A program made the position numbers and the translations under genes. Positions 1 through 11,999 of a DNA stretch of 64,000 nucleotides are shown in pieces; the first letter of the stretch is position 1; each line of letters opens with the position of its first letter. Source of the stretch: Nectonema munidae. Lineage: Eukaryota; Nematomorpha; Nectonematoida; Nectonematidae. The notes beneath the pieces were generated by a model. That model was not told the origin of the DNA, made no database searches, and saw nothing but the letters and a program-made list of their open reading frames with translations. The stretch lies in assembly GCA_030549495.1 (NCBI GenBank), contig JAUIRK010000974.1:310001-374000 (forward strand), given 5' to 3'.

Positions 1-475
1 CAGGGTAAATCTTTAGGAAGGTGAATTTTTGGTTATCCGACAGTAGATTATTCGACAACCCCACTATCCGATGCAATATTGATTATAAGCTAAAAGTTAT
101 TTCTGAGCCTCTCATCTCACTAATTGTCAACAAGCTTGGTTCATATCAAATGAATTGGTTAGGGGGATTGATTACTCTTTACTGAAATGCATTGTTGCTT
201 AAAATTAAAATTTTTAGCAACGAAATGTTACCAACCTTCATTTTTAACACAGAAAAACAAAGTATCTTCTTATATAATCTTGATGTTCTACCTAAACATA
301 TATTCAGTCTGTAAAGTAAATTGTTTGAAAATTTATTTAGGATATGGGTTTATGAATTGACAGGTATGTAGCCGAGGATTTAAATTTGGACATTTAAAAT
401 AGAAATTGAGGGTTTAAAATTTTTGGAAGAAATATTCTAAAAACTTTAAATCTATATTATAATAAGCTAGCGTCT
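1..475. other. AT-rich non-coding stretch
   Basis: No convincing coding frame, repeat end or RNA signature is visible. The sequence is AT-rich and leads into a GT- and G-rich simple tract that starts near 475. Confidence 0.5.
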
Positions 476-617
476 GTGTGTGTGTGTGTGTCGGGGGGGG
501 TTTTTTGGTTGGTTGAAATTATTTATATTTTTTTGTGTGTGTGTTTTTGGGGGGGGGGGGTTTTTTGGGGGGTGGGGGTGTGTGGTTTTTTGGGTTTTAA
601 TTTTTTTAGTTTGGGGG

Positions 618-690
<73 letters not shown>

Positions 691-702
691 AAGGGGGGGG
701 GG
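475..702. repeat. GT-rich tract ending in a 70-base G homopolymer
   Basis: A TG dinucleotide run (about 475-490) is followed by alternating T-runs and G-runs. Positions 620-689 are an unbroken run of 70 G, then AAA and another ten G (693-702). The open frames across it are poly-Gly artefacts and are not genes. Such a tract could form G-quadruplexes, and its length may be unreliable in a short-read or error-prone assembly. Confidence 0.9.
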
Positions 703-720
703 TTTATATAAATTAGGTAT

Positions 721-3640
721 TCCAATCTCTAAGTTATACGCTAAAAATTACATGAAAATGGTATTATTTGTACTAAATTTTATTAACAAAGATTTTAAGC
801 AAAGTGTAAAAACATTGCCGACTATTCTAAGAAATCTTGATAAAAAAACTAAAACACTAAATAAAACGAATATCTAAAGATAAAGATGTAATATATTTGG
901 TTTCTAGAATAAAAGAGTTGATTGTTTAAATTAGCCCCTTCACTCACTTTAAGTACGTGGGGGAGGGGGCAAAACTGTTTTTAATGAGGCCGTGAATATA
1001 AGAAAGTGTATACATTTATATATTTCAAAGGAGTTTCAGATGGGCAAAATAAATCCTAGGGGGAGGATAAACATTTAAAGCTTTAAATTATTGAGTTCTT
1101 ATATAGTTATGTGCTATAAAAATATTCGCCTCGCTCAAAAATGCATGGGATCTTATTCAAATGTGGCCTCTGATCAAATATAGCTCAAATTTGTATTACT
1201 ACAACAAAGAAGTGGACGTTAATGAAAAAAAGATTTTAAATATTCATTCTAAGACTTTAGCCTTAAGCAAGAAAAGTAATATCGAAAATTTAGTTTGCCT
1301 CCCTTCGTCTTGATGAAAAATTCTGGGTTACACCCCTGTCTTTTTTAAAATGATTTAAAGGGATAATTTATGTAATTCCACTCATGAGCTGAGCATCGCT
1401 ATCATCACCCAAACCACGGTCGATGTCAACCGTACTGTTTTCAGGTGTACGGAGCATTTATAGCGCTATCCCACCCACTTCGTGCACCCCGACAACCGCA
1501 TTATAGCAGTATTTATATATTCGCTATTTATAGGGTTGGGAGTCAGAGTTAGTTGGAGTAGACCAAATACTCAATTACGACTTTTCTCTGCTCAAAAATG
1601 AGATTGGTTGCTGTGAAGGAGGACATTTTTTGGGAACAAATTCAACACACTTTCTGTAATAGTTTATAAACAGTGAAACTTTTTAAATTTGTTTATTTAA
1701 AAAAATTTAACTTTATTTTTTTTAAATGTTTAAATTAAAGCGCCAAAAAACTATTTGAAATGAAAGTTAAGATCGCATTTTTGGTTGATTCCCATCAACC
1801 ATTCATTTAATGATGCACGCTTTGATATTTTTTCCAGATCATTACGAAGCTGCCAGGCATGGCTAATTTATATACCGCGTATACATAAACAGCTTCTGTT
1901 TCCTGCTTTCTAATATATACCATTTTTGCTTCTATTTTGTCTTTTTGCAATTCTAACTAAACAATTGCTTGTTTTATGAAATAATATTCGGTAAAATTGA
2001 ATGTGAAAATTATTTAAAATATAAAAAAAAAGTTTAAACAAAAATGACACATATCAAAACAATATAAATAAACATAATAAAATCAAAAAATTGAATTCAA
2101 ATAGAATTGCAAAAGGATAAAATAGAATAAAAATGGTATAGATGCATTAATTATAATATTTAGCTGGAATCGGAGTCAGCTAAAAAATCTTGCCTCTGAA
2201 GTCAGAGTCCACAAAATTTTCAGATGACTACAAACATCCCACTTATCGAAGATCAGATTTTTTCAGGTATAGAAGGTGAAAAATGTCGTAATCAAGAAGA
2301 AAGAATATAATGCATAAAAAGGGTGAACAAAAGATGAAGTTATCACACGAATAAAGAAAAACTTATATATATATATACTATTTTCAAGGTTAGTTCTTTG
2401 TTATTATGTCAAAATAACCAAGGAATCACACTTACAGCTATATTTTCTGCATTTGAAGTGGGAGTCAATTTAAAAAATAACACAGACTTTGACTCAAACA
2501 TATGTCACTTATAATATATATATATATATATATAGAAAAAACACAAAAATGAGTTCGCTCTTTTCGGGTACCTACGATTCATGTGTATCGCTAAAAACAC
2601 TCTGAAGAATGTAAAAACGCCATAACTGAAATAAAGGTTCTTTTTTCATTCTTTCATAGTTTATCGCACTGAGTGCAAGATCATTATTACATGATGTAAA
2701 ATAAAAATATTTCAAGGATTTGTGAAACTTTCCATATTAGTCAAACATCCATATTTCGAATTTGGAAGAACTGAGAATAAACTTTGAGAGATATCCAAAA
2801 TTGTTTTTTTGATTTTGAATTTTTGCTCTTATGCATGTTTAAAAAAGTATAACTATTTCTTATTTACATTCAGGCATACTAAAAAAAAGGAAAAAAAGTT
2901 TTTTTAATTAAATCTGTAAAATACCTTTCTATTTTTTCCAAGGTTAAAATGATGCATCCTTATAGGGTGATTTGGTAATGCTTGTATTTTTTACATTTTC
3001 TAAGGAATCATAGTATAGAAAAAATGGTAGTTTAATCACTTTTTATAAAATTAAAGTCTAAGAACACAAAATCATAAAAAAAACTATTTAGACTAACATA
3101 AATCATAGTATACGAGAACAATAAAATCATTGCGTTTTTTTTGACTATTTCTGTCTACAAATAAAATTCTGACAGCTGTCAGAAATAGATCAAGTACATT
3201 TTTAACAACTGATTTTGTTTCGATAATATATTTTTATTATAATAATCAACAAATTTTCTTAACAAAAATTATTTAATTAATTATGTACAGTGTAACTTAC
3301 AAAATTTAACAATCGAACATTATAAAAAATATCTCTGCTCAAATATTAAGCAAATAGAATAATTTTGCTTTTAAACGGAATAGCTAGTCAAAATATTAAT
3401 TCTCAAATAGCTATTGAAAAAAAAATTTCTTGACTTGAAAAAATTAGCTTTCAAATGTTACAAAATGTAACAAACGTACTGATAAAGATTAAAAGTGACC
3501 TTAGTTGAAAAATTTTTTTAACGCGAGTCTGACAATATTCAGTGATATAAAATTTTAACGATTGAAAACCATTTTTTTCTCATTCAAAAACATAAACAAA
3601 TTTTCATTTTTGCAAAATGTTTGGTGTATTGATGGAACTA
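721..3640. other. AT-rich intergenic stretch with short TA repeats
   Basis: No gene was recognised. TA dinucleotide runs lie near 2366-2378 and 2513-2534. A segment near 1285-1345 ends in a GGTTACACCCCTG-type sequence that resembles the terminus of a non-autonomous hAT element, but no partner end or target duplication was found. The somewhat GC-richer patch at about 1376-1510 has no open frame and is unexplained. Confidence 0.45.
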
Positions 3641-3649
3641 AATTTTTAC

Positions 3650-3743
3650 CAAAAATCTCGGTGATTAATTTTCGTCCCCCTGAAGACACATGGATGGGGG
3701 GGGGGGCGACAACCCTCTCACCCCATAGATGTGCGCCCCTGGA
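3650..3743. mobile_element. Possible MITE terminus with internal G run
   Basis: The stretch holds an 11-base G run near 3696 and ends in GTGCGCCCCTGG, which read on the minus strand begins CCAGGGGCGCAC, a form common at ends of non-autonomous hAT-like elements. No matching second end or target-site duplication was found, so this is a fragment at best. Confidence 0.25.
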
Positions 3744-3744
3744 T

Positions 3745-4715
3745 TAATGCTACAATAGAAAATTTGCAGCAATAAATATCCCCAAATCTATGTAACACAG
3801 GTCACGTTCTAGTCACAATTAAGCAATATGCCATTCCTTAAATATCACAATGTAAGGAAGATGGGTCGTATATAAAGTTCAACGAAGGAATTGCTGAAGA
3901 TAATACGCATGTAAAATACAATGTTACTCTTACTCCGAAGTAGATAATATTCCCTTAAAAAATATTTTGCCATTGTCTTAGGAATCATAAAGCAAATTTT
4001 AAGAGCTTAGTTACTTTATGAGTATGTCATGATAGTTACTAATCAAATTCTAATTAAATGTAACTAAGCAAATTATATAATAATAAAAAATTTTATTTTT
4101 TACTTAAAAAAACAAAAACGACAATGTGAAACAAAAAGCTAAAATGTAATATCATATTAGTTCTTAAAAATAAGATTGATTCAATCAATCAATATGAGTA
4201 ATGGAGTGACAAACATTCTTTTAATCTTACTCCTACTCCTTACCCTCACTCCCCAGCATAGAATCTTTCTATGTGTATGTGTATCTGTGAGTGTATGTTA
4301 GAGCGCTTTATGAGAATAATTGTTTTTTTTCACACCTCTAAATATAAAGTAAACGTACATTTTTTAAACAAGAACCAAGGTATGGCCATTAGAGTGGTCC
4401 AGAAAAGTGTAATTTTGAATTTCTTTTCTCCCTAGTCAAAACCTAGTTTACTTTTGATGAAAAACACTGTATATAAAGTTTGAAGCAAATCAATTAACAA
4501 TTAGAGTTGGCTCAACAAGTGTTAATATTTAGATGATGAAATATTACGCCATTTTATATACTCATCTATCTACATCATATTTATTGATTATGTTACATTT
4601 TCTTTGAAGCAATTCTTGACTTTTGTGCTAATATTCGCATTTCATCATATATTGCTCAATTTTATATTTAAAAGAACACAATCTTATCTTCATTTTTTGT
4701 ATTGTTTGTTGTTTT
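3745..4715. other. AT-rich stretch without recognised genes
   Basis: Non-coding AT-rich DNA. The only reading frame in the right part, on the minus strand, overlaps the decayed element that follows and has no recognisable content. Confidence 0.4.
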
Positions 4716-4749
4716 AATGCCAAAAAAGCGTGGTTTTTTATCTTATTGA

Positions 4750-5582
4750 AGAAACCTCTCCAGTAATTCTTGGAGCTAAACTTCCCAGTATAGATCAAGT
4801 GTTGAGTGTGTTTTACATCATCATGTAACAACAAAAGTATTGGTGAAAGTGCATCTATTGTAACTAATGAAATAAAAGCTTACTGGAAAAAAGCAAGGCG
4901 TTCAAAAAAATTGTTTAATCAATGGAAATTTTTAAAGAAAGACAAAAAAATGAAAACAAGAAATAAAAGAAAAAAACTTTATATTTGAAATGAAAAATCT
5001 GTTTGATGTGGCTCACGCCGATTCAATGTCTTTAATTTGTACTCAAGAAGAAATCGAATTTTTGAAAACGCAGCGAGAACCAGGACGCCGTGGCTCAATG
5101 GGTGCATTAGACTTTAAATTAAAAAACAAAGAAAAAAAATCAAAAGAGTGTGAAGAACAGCTGGAAAAGCGCAGACAAAAACATTTTGGTGAAAAATCTA
5201 CTTTCCAGTTTCAGCATAGAGATACTTCGCTTTCTGCAAGGTTGCGTAAAAACTCATTATCTTTCCAACAGTCGATCAACAAGAGAAAGCAACTCCACAA
5301 AAAAAACGTTTTCGACCTAGCAATGTTCAAACACCTTGAAATTAAAACTGATTTTTTAAATGAAGATCCAGAAAACTGGAAAGAAAATGCATCATATCAA
5401 GATGGTTTAAAAAAATTAAAAACTTCCCAGTAATTAACGATGTTGCAAAGAGGGGAGTCAAACTTATTGAAGAGTTAAACAGCCGTTACACTACAAAAGA
5501 AGAACAGCTACAATTTGTTCTAGGTGTTGTTTCGCAACAACGTAAGATATTTCCTACATCGTCAAAAACTTTGAAAGCATGA
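4750..5582 (+). pseudogene. Remnant of a transposon-like protein family, internally deleted
   Basis: Three plus-strand frames give consecutive pieces of one protein. 4806-4988 carries KSIGESASIVTNEI and a Lys-rich stretch; 4990-5433 begins MKNLFDVAHADSMSL and ends TDFLNEDPENWKENASYQDG; a shifted frame then reads VAKRGVKLIEELNSRY and EEQLQFVLGVVSQQRK to about 5582. From memory, these match the N-terminal and C-terminal ends of a repetitive, unnamed arthropod/cnidarian protein of several hundred residues, so the central part is missing. The frame shifts in the A-rich run before 4990 and again near 5430. It is a dead, internally deleted copy; the exact superfamily was not assigned. Confidence 0.6.
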
Positions 5583-6422
5583 TACCTCCGTCTATGAGCG
5601 GATAATACCCAGTAGTTGAATACTCCTGGGGATCCAGAAGCCCGCTACACAATGATCTTGAGCCACCCTTAAACAGTATTTGCCAAGCTTCAAATTTTGC
5701 ACACATCTGTTTCATATCAAAAGGAAACAGAATCACACGAGGGAACAAAAAAATTCTAAATTTCATTTTACTCCTATATGCAGTGGACCACCGTAAATTG
5801 GCCATGCAGCAAGACGCTCTTCTGTTTTCGACTACAGAAGAAAGTAAGGATGAAGAGAAGGAAGGTGCTATTCAACGCTAATCTTAGAAATCTAAATTTC
5901 ACAGGAAACAAAATGTGGAAATAAAATATGTAAAGGGTTCGAATGATTTAGATAGAGATCTTGCATTTTATGAAACGGTGTCAGAAGAAAAAATTATGAA
6001 TAAGATTTTGCCTTCTAATAGTTAGCTATGATTTAACTTTTAACAGATTAGATACCAATTCTTAATCTAATCATGGTTGTTAAATTTCCAAATTGAAACA
6101 TCTATAATTCTTTATTTTAATAGATGTGATATCAAACTTAGTTCTTAATCTAGTTACTCTCTTATAATAAACTTATACTTTTTTGATATGTTATTATGAT
6201 ACTCTAAGTTTTGTGATAAAAAGTCAATTTTCGCTTTTTATTAAACTATTACCCAAAATAAGATAAATACAGCTTAAAAATTTTGATATAGCTTAAATTT
6301 ATATGCTTCAGATTTGAGTTCTAGTTTAGTAAAATCGGCCCCCATAATGCCAATTTCTAGATCGGCCCGTTTACATTCATTTTTGTACTATACAAATGTT
6401 CTTTTTGTGATTTATATTAACA
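5583..6422. other. Unassigned stretch after the transposon-like remnant
   Basis: Positions 5590-5880 are less AT-rich than their surroundings and may still belong to the decayed element, but no protein similarity could be recognised on either strand. 5990-6420 is AT-rich non-coding DNA. Confidence 0.35.
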
Positions 6423-6561
6423 TTAACCCATTAAGTACCATAGAAATCAGACGATATTTAAAAAAAAACGCAGACGATTTATATTCAAATCATTGAAAAA
6501 AGCAGACGAAGATGAAATTACTTATGTTCCCAAATAGGAACATTAGGGCTTAATGGGTTAA
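6423..6561. mobile_element. piggyBac-type MITE, copy 1
   Basis: A 139-base element bounded by TTAA on both sides. The left end reads TTAACCCATTAAG and the right end CTTAATGGGTTAA, perfect inverted repeats of 13 bases including the TTAA target. Inside, the word CAGACGA recurs three times and a near-palindrome TGTTCC-CAAATA-GGAACA lies next to the right end. TTAA targets with CCC termini are characteristic of piggyBac elements. It has no coding capacity. Confidence 0.85.
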
Positions 6562-8850
6562 TCCTTGAATAAATCTTTCTTCTTATAATTTTTATTTTCC
6601 TATTTTGAATATCTCATATCATTTTGTTCAATAAATTCGTTGAATTGTGAGTATAAATTTAAAATCTTTCAACCATATGAAATCAGTTTTAGAGTATATA
6701 TAATCTTAAATTTTTTAAATTGGACATTTAATCCTAAACTTAAAAGATTGTTTTATAAAGATTAAACTAAATCAAATAATTTTAGAAACTAGTTTAAAAT
6801 AAAAGAAATTTAAACTATATAATGAATATATTTACAAATTAAGTGAGAGCTTCATTTAAAAATACCAATAATTATGAAAAAAGTTAGAACTACAAAGTAT
6901 TTAATAAAAAGTTGGGCTCTAACAAAAATAAATACTTAAATCCTATGATTAAATATAAATGAAAAGCAGTAAAGCAAATTACTTTATTATTGTCGTCAAT
7001 GCCGCTTAGAAGTTTTTCTTTTATTTGAAATGCTGTAAGGGGCATTTAAAAAATTTAAATACGGTTATGCCCAGATAAAGCATTAGCCATTTTGAAAAAA
7101 TTTCAAAGATCGATGGTCTAGAAAAAATAAATTTAGCAGAATGAATGAAATCTAAATAACAAAATAAAACTTTCCTAGTACAAAATTTGATTAAAATTAT
7201 AACTACTATATGCTAAATTTTAATGATAATATTGCTTATATTAAAAAAAAATACTTTTGAAAACTTTATTTTTTTCCTTTTGACGTCAATTTTATGAAAA
7301 ATGTAGTGAACATTTAAAAAATGTCTATGCGAAAACAAATTAGAAATTAAAAAAAAACTTTAAAAAAGATCACTTTTTAAGTTCTTAAAAACTTTATATT
7401 TAATATTTAAAAGTTAAAAATTTTAAATAAATAAAAAATTAACCAAATTAAATATTACAGAATTTTTTAAAATTTTGTATATAACTAATCTTTAGGATAA
7501 AAATTAGCTATTTTTTTAATAGATTAAATAATTCTGAGGAGTCATATGAATAAACATTTATGGATATTAAAACTTAATAAATTTTAAATCAATAAAAAAT
7601 TAATCAAATTAAATTGGTAAGAGTAAAAGGTTACAGGTTCGATCCGGAAGGCTGTCGACTCATAAAAACAAAATCACAAATCTTTTTTAGATACTCATAT
7701 GAAAAAAAATTTTATTCAAGAAGGTTATTCATATTATTTTTGTAGAATTTCTAATCTTAAATTTGTGAATAAAAATACTTCAATATCATTTTTTTCTGAA
7801 TGACTCTTTCAATAGTTTTTACGACTATTCGTTTTCATGTGCTGACTTAAAAAATTTATAAATATATAAAAACTTTGGCACTGACAAATACACCAGAGAA
7901 ACTAGGACCATCAAAACTAACTCTACCTCATGTTTACCAGTGTGTATATGATTATGTAATCAAGTCTGAAGTTATGATACAGGGTTTTATTACTGGACCA
8001 CAACGTCTCCATATATGTGGGAACTTTATAGACCAAGTAAGAAATTTCTATTAGAAAATCATGACTTATAAGTTAAACGACTTTCTATTTCATAATAATA
8101 TTGTTAAATGTGCACAGTTCCTGGTTCTAACACATAATTATAAAATTCTAGATGACTTTCTGCTGAAGACATTGGCAAGATTTTCAATCGTCTACAATAA
8201 CCTTGATTTGCTTTGTTCTCAGCGTTGTGACTACCAAGTCTGTAGATGATGATCAACTTCCTCACTTCTAGAAAATGATTTATCTCTTCTAGCACCAACT
8301 CTATATCATGAAAAATGCAACTGACAACTAATTCGTATTTGAACAGCTAACAAATGTGTACCTACTGATTCACCACAGCCATGCGCAATGTGAATCATTA
8401 TTCAGAATGGTAAGGAGTCACAACTGAGGTCAAATCTCATGCTCGGGAAAGTCAAAGAAGGAAGCAGCAAAGATACTGTATACTTTGCGCAGAGTGTTAT
8501 TTGAAATACCTTATGTTCAAACCTGACATCCAAGTTAAACATTTTTTGCTATATTTCCTTATGAGTGGGCACCCAAAGCAAGACCCCCTCTAAACCAAAA
8601 AGTTCTAAATACAAGGTACATTCTAGCAGGGCAAACAAATGTGAATTAAGTTTACCCTGGTAAATTAGTTATTTTTAGTGTACTGCGCTCTGCTGCTAAG
8701 TAAGCGCTGGTATGCGAGCAACCTCGGGTACCTAGATAAAAATTGCTGATAGAAAAATTTTGAGTTGGGGGTAATATTTAAAAATATTTATAAGATTTTT
8801 CTATTTCTCAGTTTAATATTCAAATAACATCAGACAAATTTTTCACAATA
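6562..8850. other. AT-rich intergenic stretch
   Basis: No gene recognised on either strand. A GGTTCGATCC word near 7637, like a tRNA B box, could be a SINE scrap but no A box or tail could be matched. Positions 7880-8650 are a little less AT-rich and carry short frames without recognisable content. Confidence 0.4.
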
Positions 8851-8859
8851 ACATTTTCG

Positions 8860-11800
8860 TCTTGCTTCTTCCTTAGAATATGCCCGTACCACTGCTGTTT
8901 ACAACGTTCTGCTACCGCCGGCACACTTATCTCAACTCCCGCCTTTCTTCTAATTTCTTTTTGCCTCTTAGAGTTACCCCTATCATCCTTCAAAGCATTT
9001 TCATTTTAGTCACCATTAATTTTCATTAATCTATTTTCTTCAATCTCCAGCATTCACAACCGGATCTCAAAACCGGTCGAACAATTGTGGTGTAAATCTT
9101 CGCTTTGAATTTCATTGTTATTCTTTTATCACTGATGATCTCTTTAACCTCTTTCCATTTTAACGAGCTGGCATTGACGCTTGCTTGGACGTCCTTTTCA
9201 TAGCTTACATTATCAATAATTTGGGTTCCCGAGTATTTGAAATTTTCCACCTATTTCAGCTTATTCCCGTGTCTATCTTCTAATTGCACGTGAATATCCT
9301 TATATTTGTTACATATCATCATCTTCGTCTTTTCAGCATTCATCTTCAGCCCATATTTCTCCAAACTCTCTTTCCATTTAATAATTCTCTTTCCAAGTTG
9401 TTCTTTGATATATGCCAGTATCGCTAGGTCATCAGCAAATAAAATTTCCCATAAGTCTTCCTTTTTTAAATTATTCGATAGTTCATCAAAAACCAACGTA
9501 AAGAATAATGGACTCAATACCGACCTATTTTTACTAAAAATTCTCTTGAAATTTCTTCTGCCGTTTTAATAGATGTCTTTGGATTTTTGTAGTTTTCTTG
9601 CACCAATTTCACAAGTTTTTCGGATATTCCCTTTTTATGCAAGCACCAATAGACTACTTCCCTATGAATAGTATCATATGCTTTGTCTAGATCTACAAAT
9701 CCACAAAAAACTGATGCATTTATTTCAATTTTCTTTACTATTAGTTGCCTTGTGACAAAATCGGGTCTATTGCACTCTTTCTAAGCATAAATCCAAACTG
9801 TTTTGGGTTTATCTGTATCACTAAACAAATTCGCTTGTCCAAAATTCTTTCTAGTATTTGCAGTCCATGCTCCAGTAACTTCATTCCACGATAGATACCA
9901 CATTCTAAGACATCTACTTTCTTTTTCCAGATGGGTACTAGTACGCTTATCATCCAGCCTTCAAGTATTTTTCTTCAATTCAAACACTTTTTAGTAGGTC
10001 TACCATCCTTGTTATCATTTCATGTCCTCTTGCTTCAATCATATCAATGCTAATCTCACTAAGTCCAGTTGCTTTATAATTCTTCATCTTCCTGATTTGC
10101 CGCAATAATTCATCTTCATCTATTATCTTATCTGGTCCTTTAACCTTCAAAGCTTCTTTCATTCTTCCTTTTTATTTCACATGTTTAAAAGTTCTCCAAA
10201 ATATTCTTCTCACCTGTTCATAACTTCTTCCTCAAAGATCATTTTTCCTTCTTTATCTTTGATAATATTGACGTTTACAATCTTTTCCCTTTCTTTCTGT
10301 TTTGTTTTGCCAATTCTGTATATCTGATTTTCTCCTTCTTTCGTTCTTAAATAATCATACAGTTTTTGTGTCCCTTGATTTCTAACCACCGCGTTACATC
10401 TTTTCGCTTCCTTCTTTTTTGTTTCATATAATTCCTTGTCTTTTTTCAAGTTCGTTTTTTGTCACTTCTTTAAAGGCATTTTTTCTCTTTTAACACCTTT
10501 GTCACACTTTCGTTCAACCACCATGTCTCATTTTGCTTTATTCCTCCATGCTTATTGCGTCCCACGACTCTTTCACTCGCTGATATTTCTTCTTTATCTT
10601 CCCCACATTTCTTCTACATGCTCACTCTTCTTCCATTGTATACACATATCTTTTATGGTTCTCTTAAACTCACACCTTGTTTCATTTTTTGTCAATTTCC
10701 AAATCTTTAATTTCTCATTTTTTCGAATATTTTGCTTATATACTTTTTTGTACTGACAATTTTACTTCCAGAAATAGCATTGCGATCTTTTAAATTTTTT
10801 GCATCTTTTTGCCTTATCAAAAAAAATCTATTTGACTTTTCTTACCACTACTTTTGTAGGTAATCAGATATTCGAGTTTTTTTCTATATTTTGTGTTGCA
10901 AAATAATAGTTCATTTCTTTCTGCCATATGTAAAATTCTTTTCCCATCTTCATTTCTTTTTCCATACCCATGTCCTCCGTGTATTTCGTGGAAACCGTCA
11001 CAATGTTCTCAAAAGTGTCCATTTAAATCATCTCCAATTAAAAACCTTTCAATTTCTTTCACTCCTTGAATCATTTCTTCTAAATTAGCCATGAACTTTT
11101 CTTTTTCCTCTTCTTTGCATCCATTCTGCAGTGCATACGCTGATATGATGGACATCAGCTCATCTTCTCCCGCCAGCTTGATTCGAATCAGTCGATTCCC
11201 CTCCTTTCACTTCTATTACTTTATTTTTCCATTTAGATGGGATTATGATTCCTACTCCATTCTTTTATTTGACTTTCCACTGTAAAAAATTTTAAAACCT
11301 TCACCTATTTTCTTGGCAGCGTTGCCTCCCCATCTGGTTTCCTGTACACACTTCACTTCAATGTTTCTTTTCTACATTTCTTCTATCAATTTATAGACTC
11401 TTACACATCATCGATCCCACATTCCACGTAACAAATCTCCAGTCTTTCTCCCTTCTCTTGCAAGTTTTTCAAACATTCTTTTTGACGTAGGAGTTGGATA
11501 AGCCTACGGAGTACTTTAACTGAATTTTATGGCCCAATGCCCTTCCTGACGTCAACCATTTTGTGTTTAGGATTGGGAACCTTTAGCCTTTCCTTTTCCT
11601 TGAACTTAAACCACAAGGATGTGGCAATTTGTACTCAGAGTTATTTTCTCCAAGACTAACAAGTTTGTTCTACCCGAAGCTGTAGGTTAAATTGCCTACT
11701 CCCAGCTTTTTACCTCTAGATCATTTAGTTTGAAACAACTCTGCCACGAGAAAGCAGATCTAGAGATTTCCTGCTTGAGGCTTTTTGAGACACTTGCATT

Positions 11801-11860
11801 TTGAGGTATTTCCATGAGAATAAGAGCTTATCCTTATTACCAGCCTCGGGGTTAGCAGCA
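8860..11860 (-). mobile_element. RTE-like LINE retrotransposon, decayed
   Basis: Reading the minus strand from right to left gives the order of a non-LTR element. 11480-11640 looks like a LINE leader (GACGTCAGGAAGGGCAT type). An apurinic-type endonuclease region spans about 10750-11400, with words such as KFMANLEEMIQGVKEIERF and IGGDLNGH. Linker and reverse transcriptase frames follow: 10210-10449, 9980-10162 (MKNYKATGLSEISIDMIEA), 9741-9953 (ISVLVPIWKKKVDVLE, YRGMKLLEHGLQILERI) and 9251-9517 with the polymerase motif FADDLAIL. A C-terminal region at 9026-9250 ends in a CKQQWYGHILRK-like tail near 8890. The arrangement resembles RTE-type LINEs. Many stops and shifts make it inactive; the 3' end is placed only approximately. 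Confidence 0.8.
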
Positions 11861-11999
11861 TTTGGAGTCATCTGGATCTACAGGTATGCAAATTTAGTTA
11901 TAAATATATCTTACATTTTGCTCTTTTTTTTCAAAAAAATTTTGTTCAATAAAAGCTCCAGCTTTCAGTCTTTTCTTTTTTTTCAACTTATATTTTACT

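Noticed and set aside
476-877. Open frames running through the G homopolymer
   Set aside because: They are poly-Gly products of low-complexity DNA with no start context or recognisable domain.
9306-9569. Plus-strand frames across 9306-11285
   Set aside because: They are antisense to the LINE coding sequence and carry the hydrophobic bias typical of such shadows.
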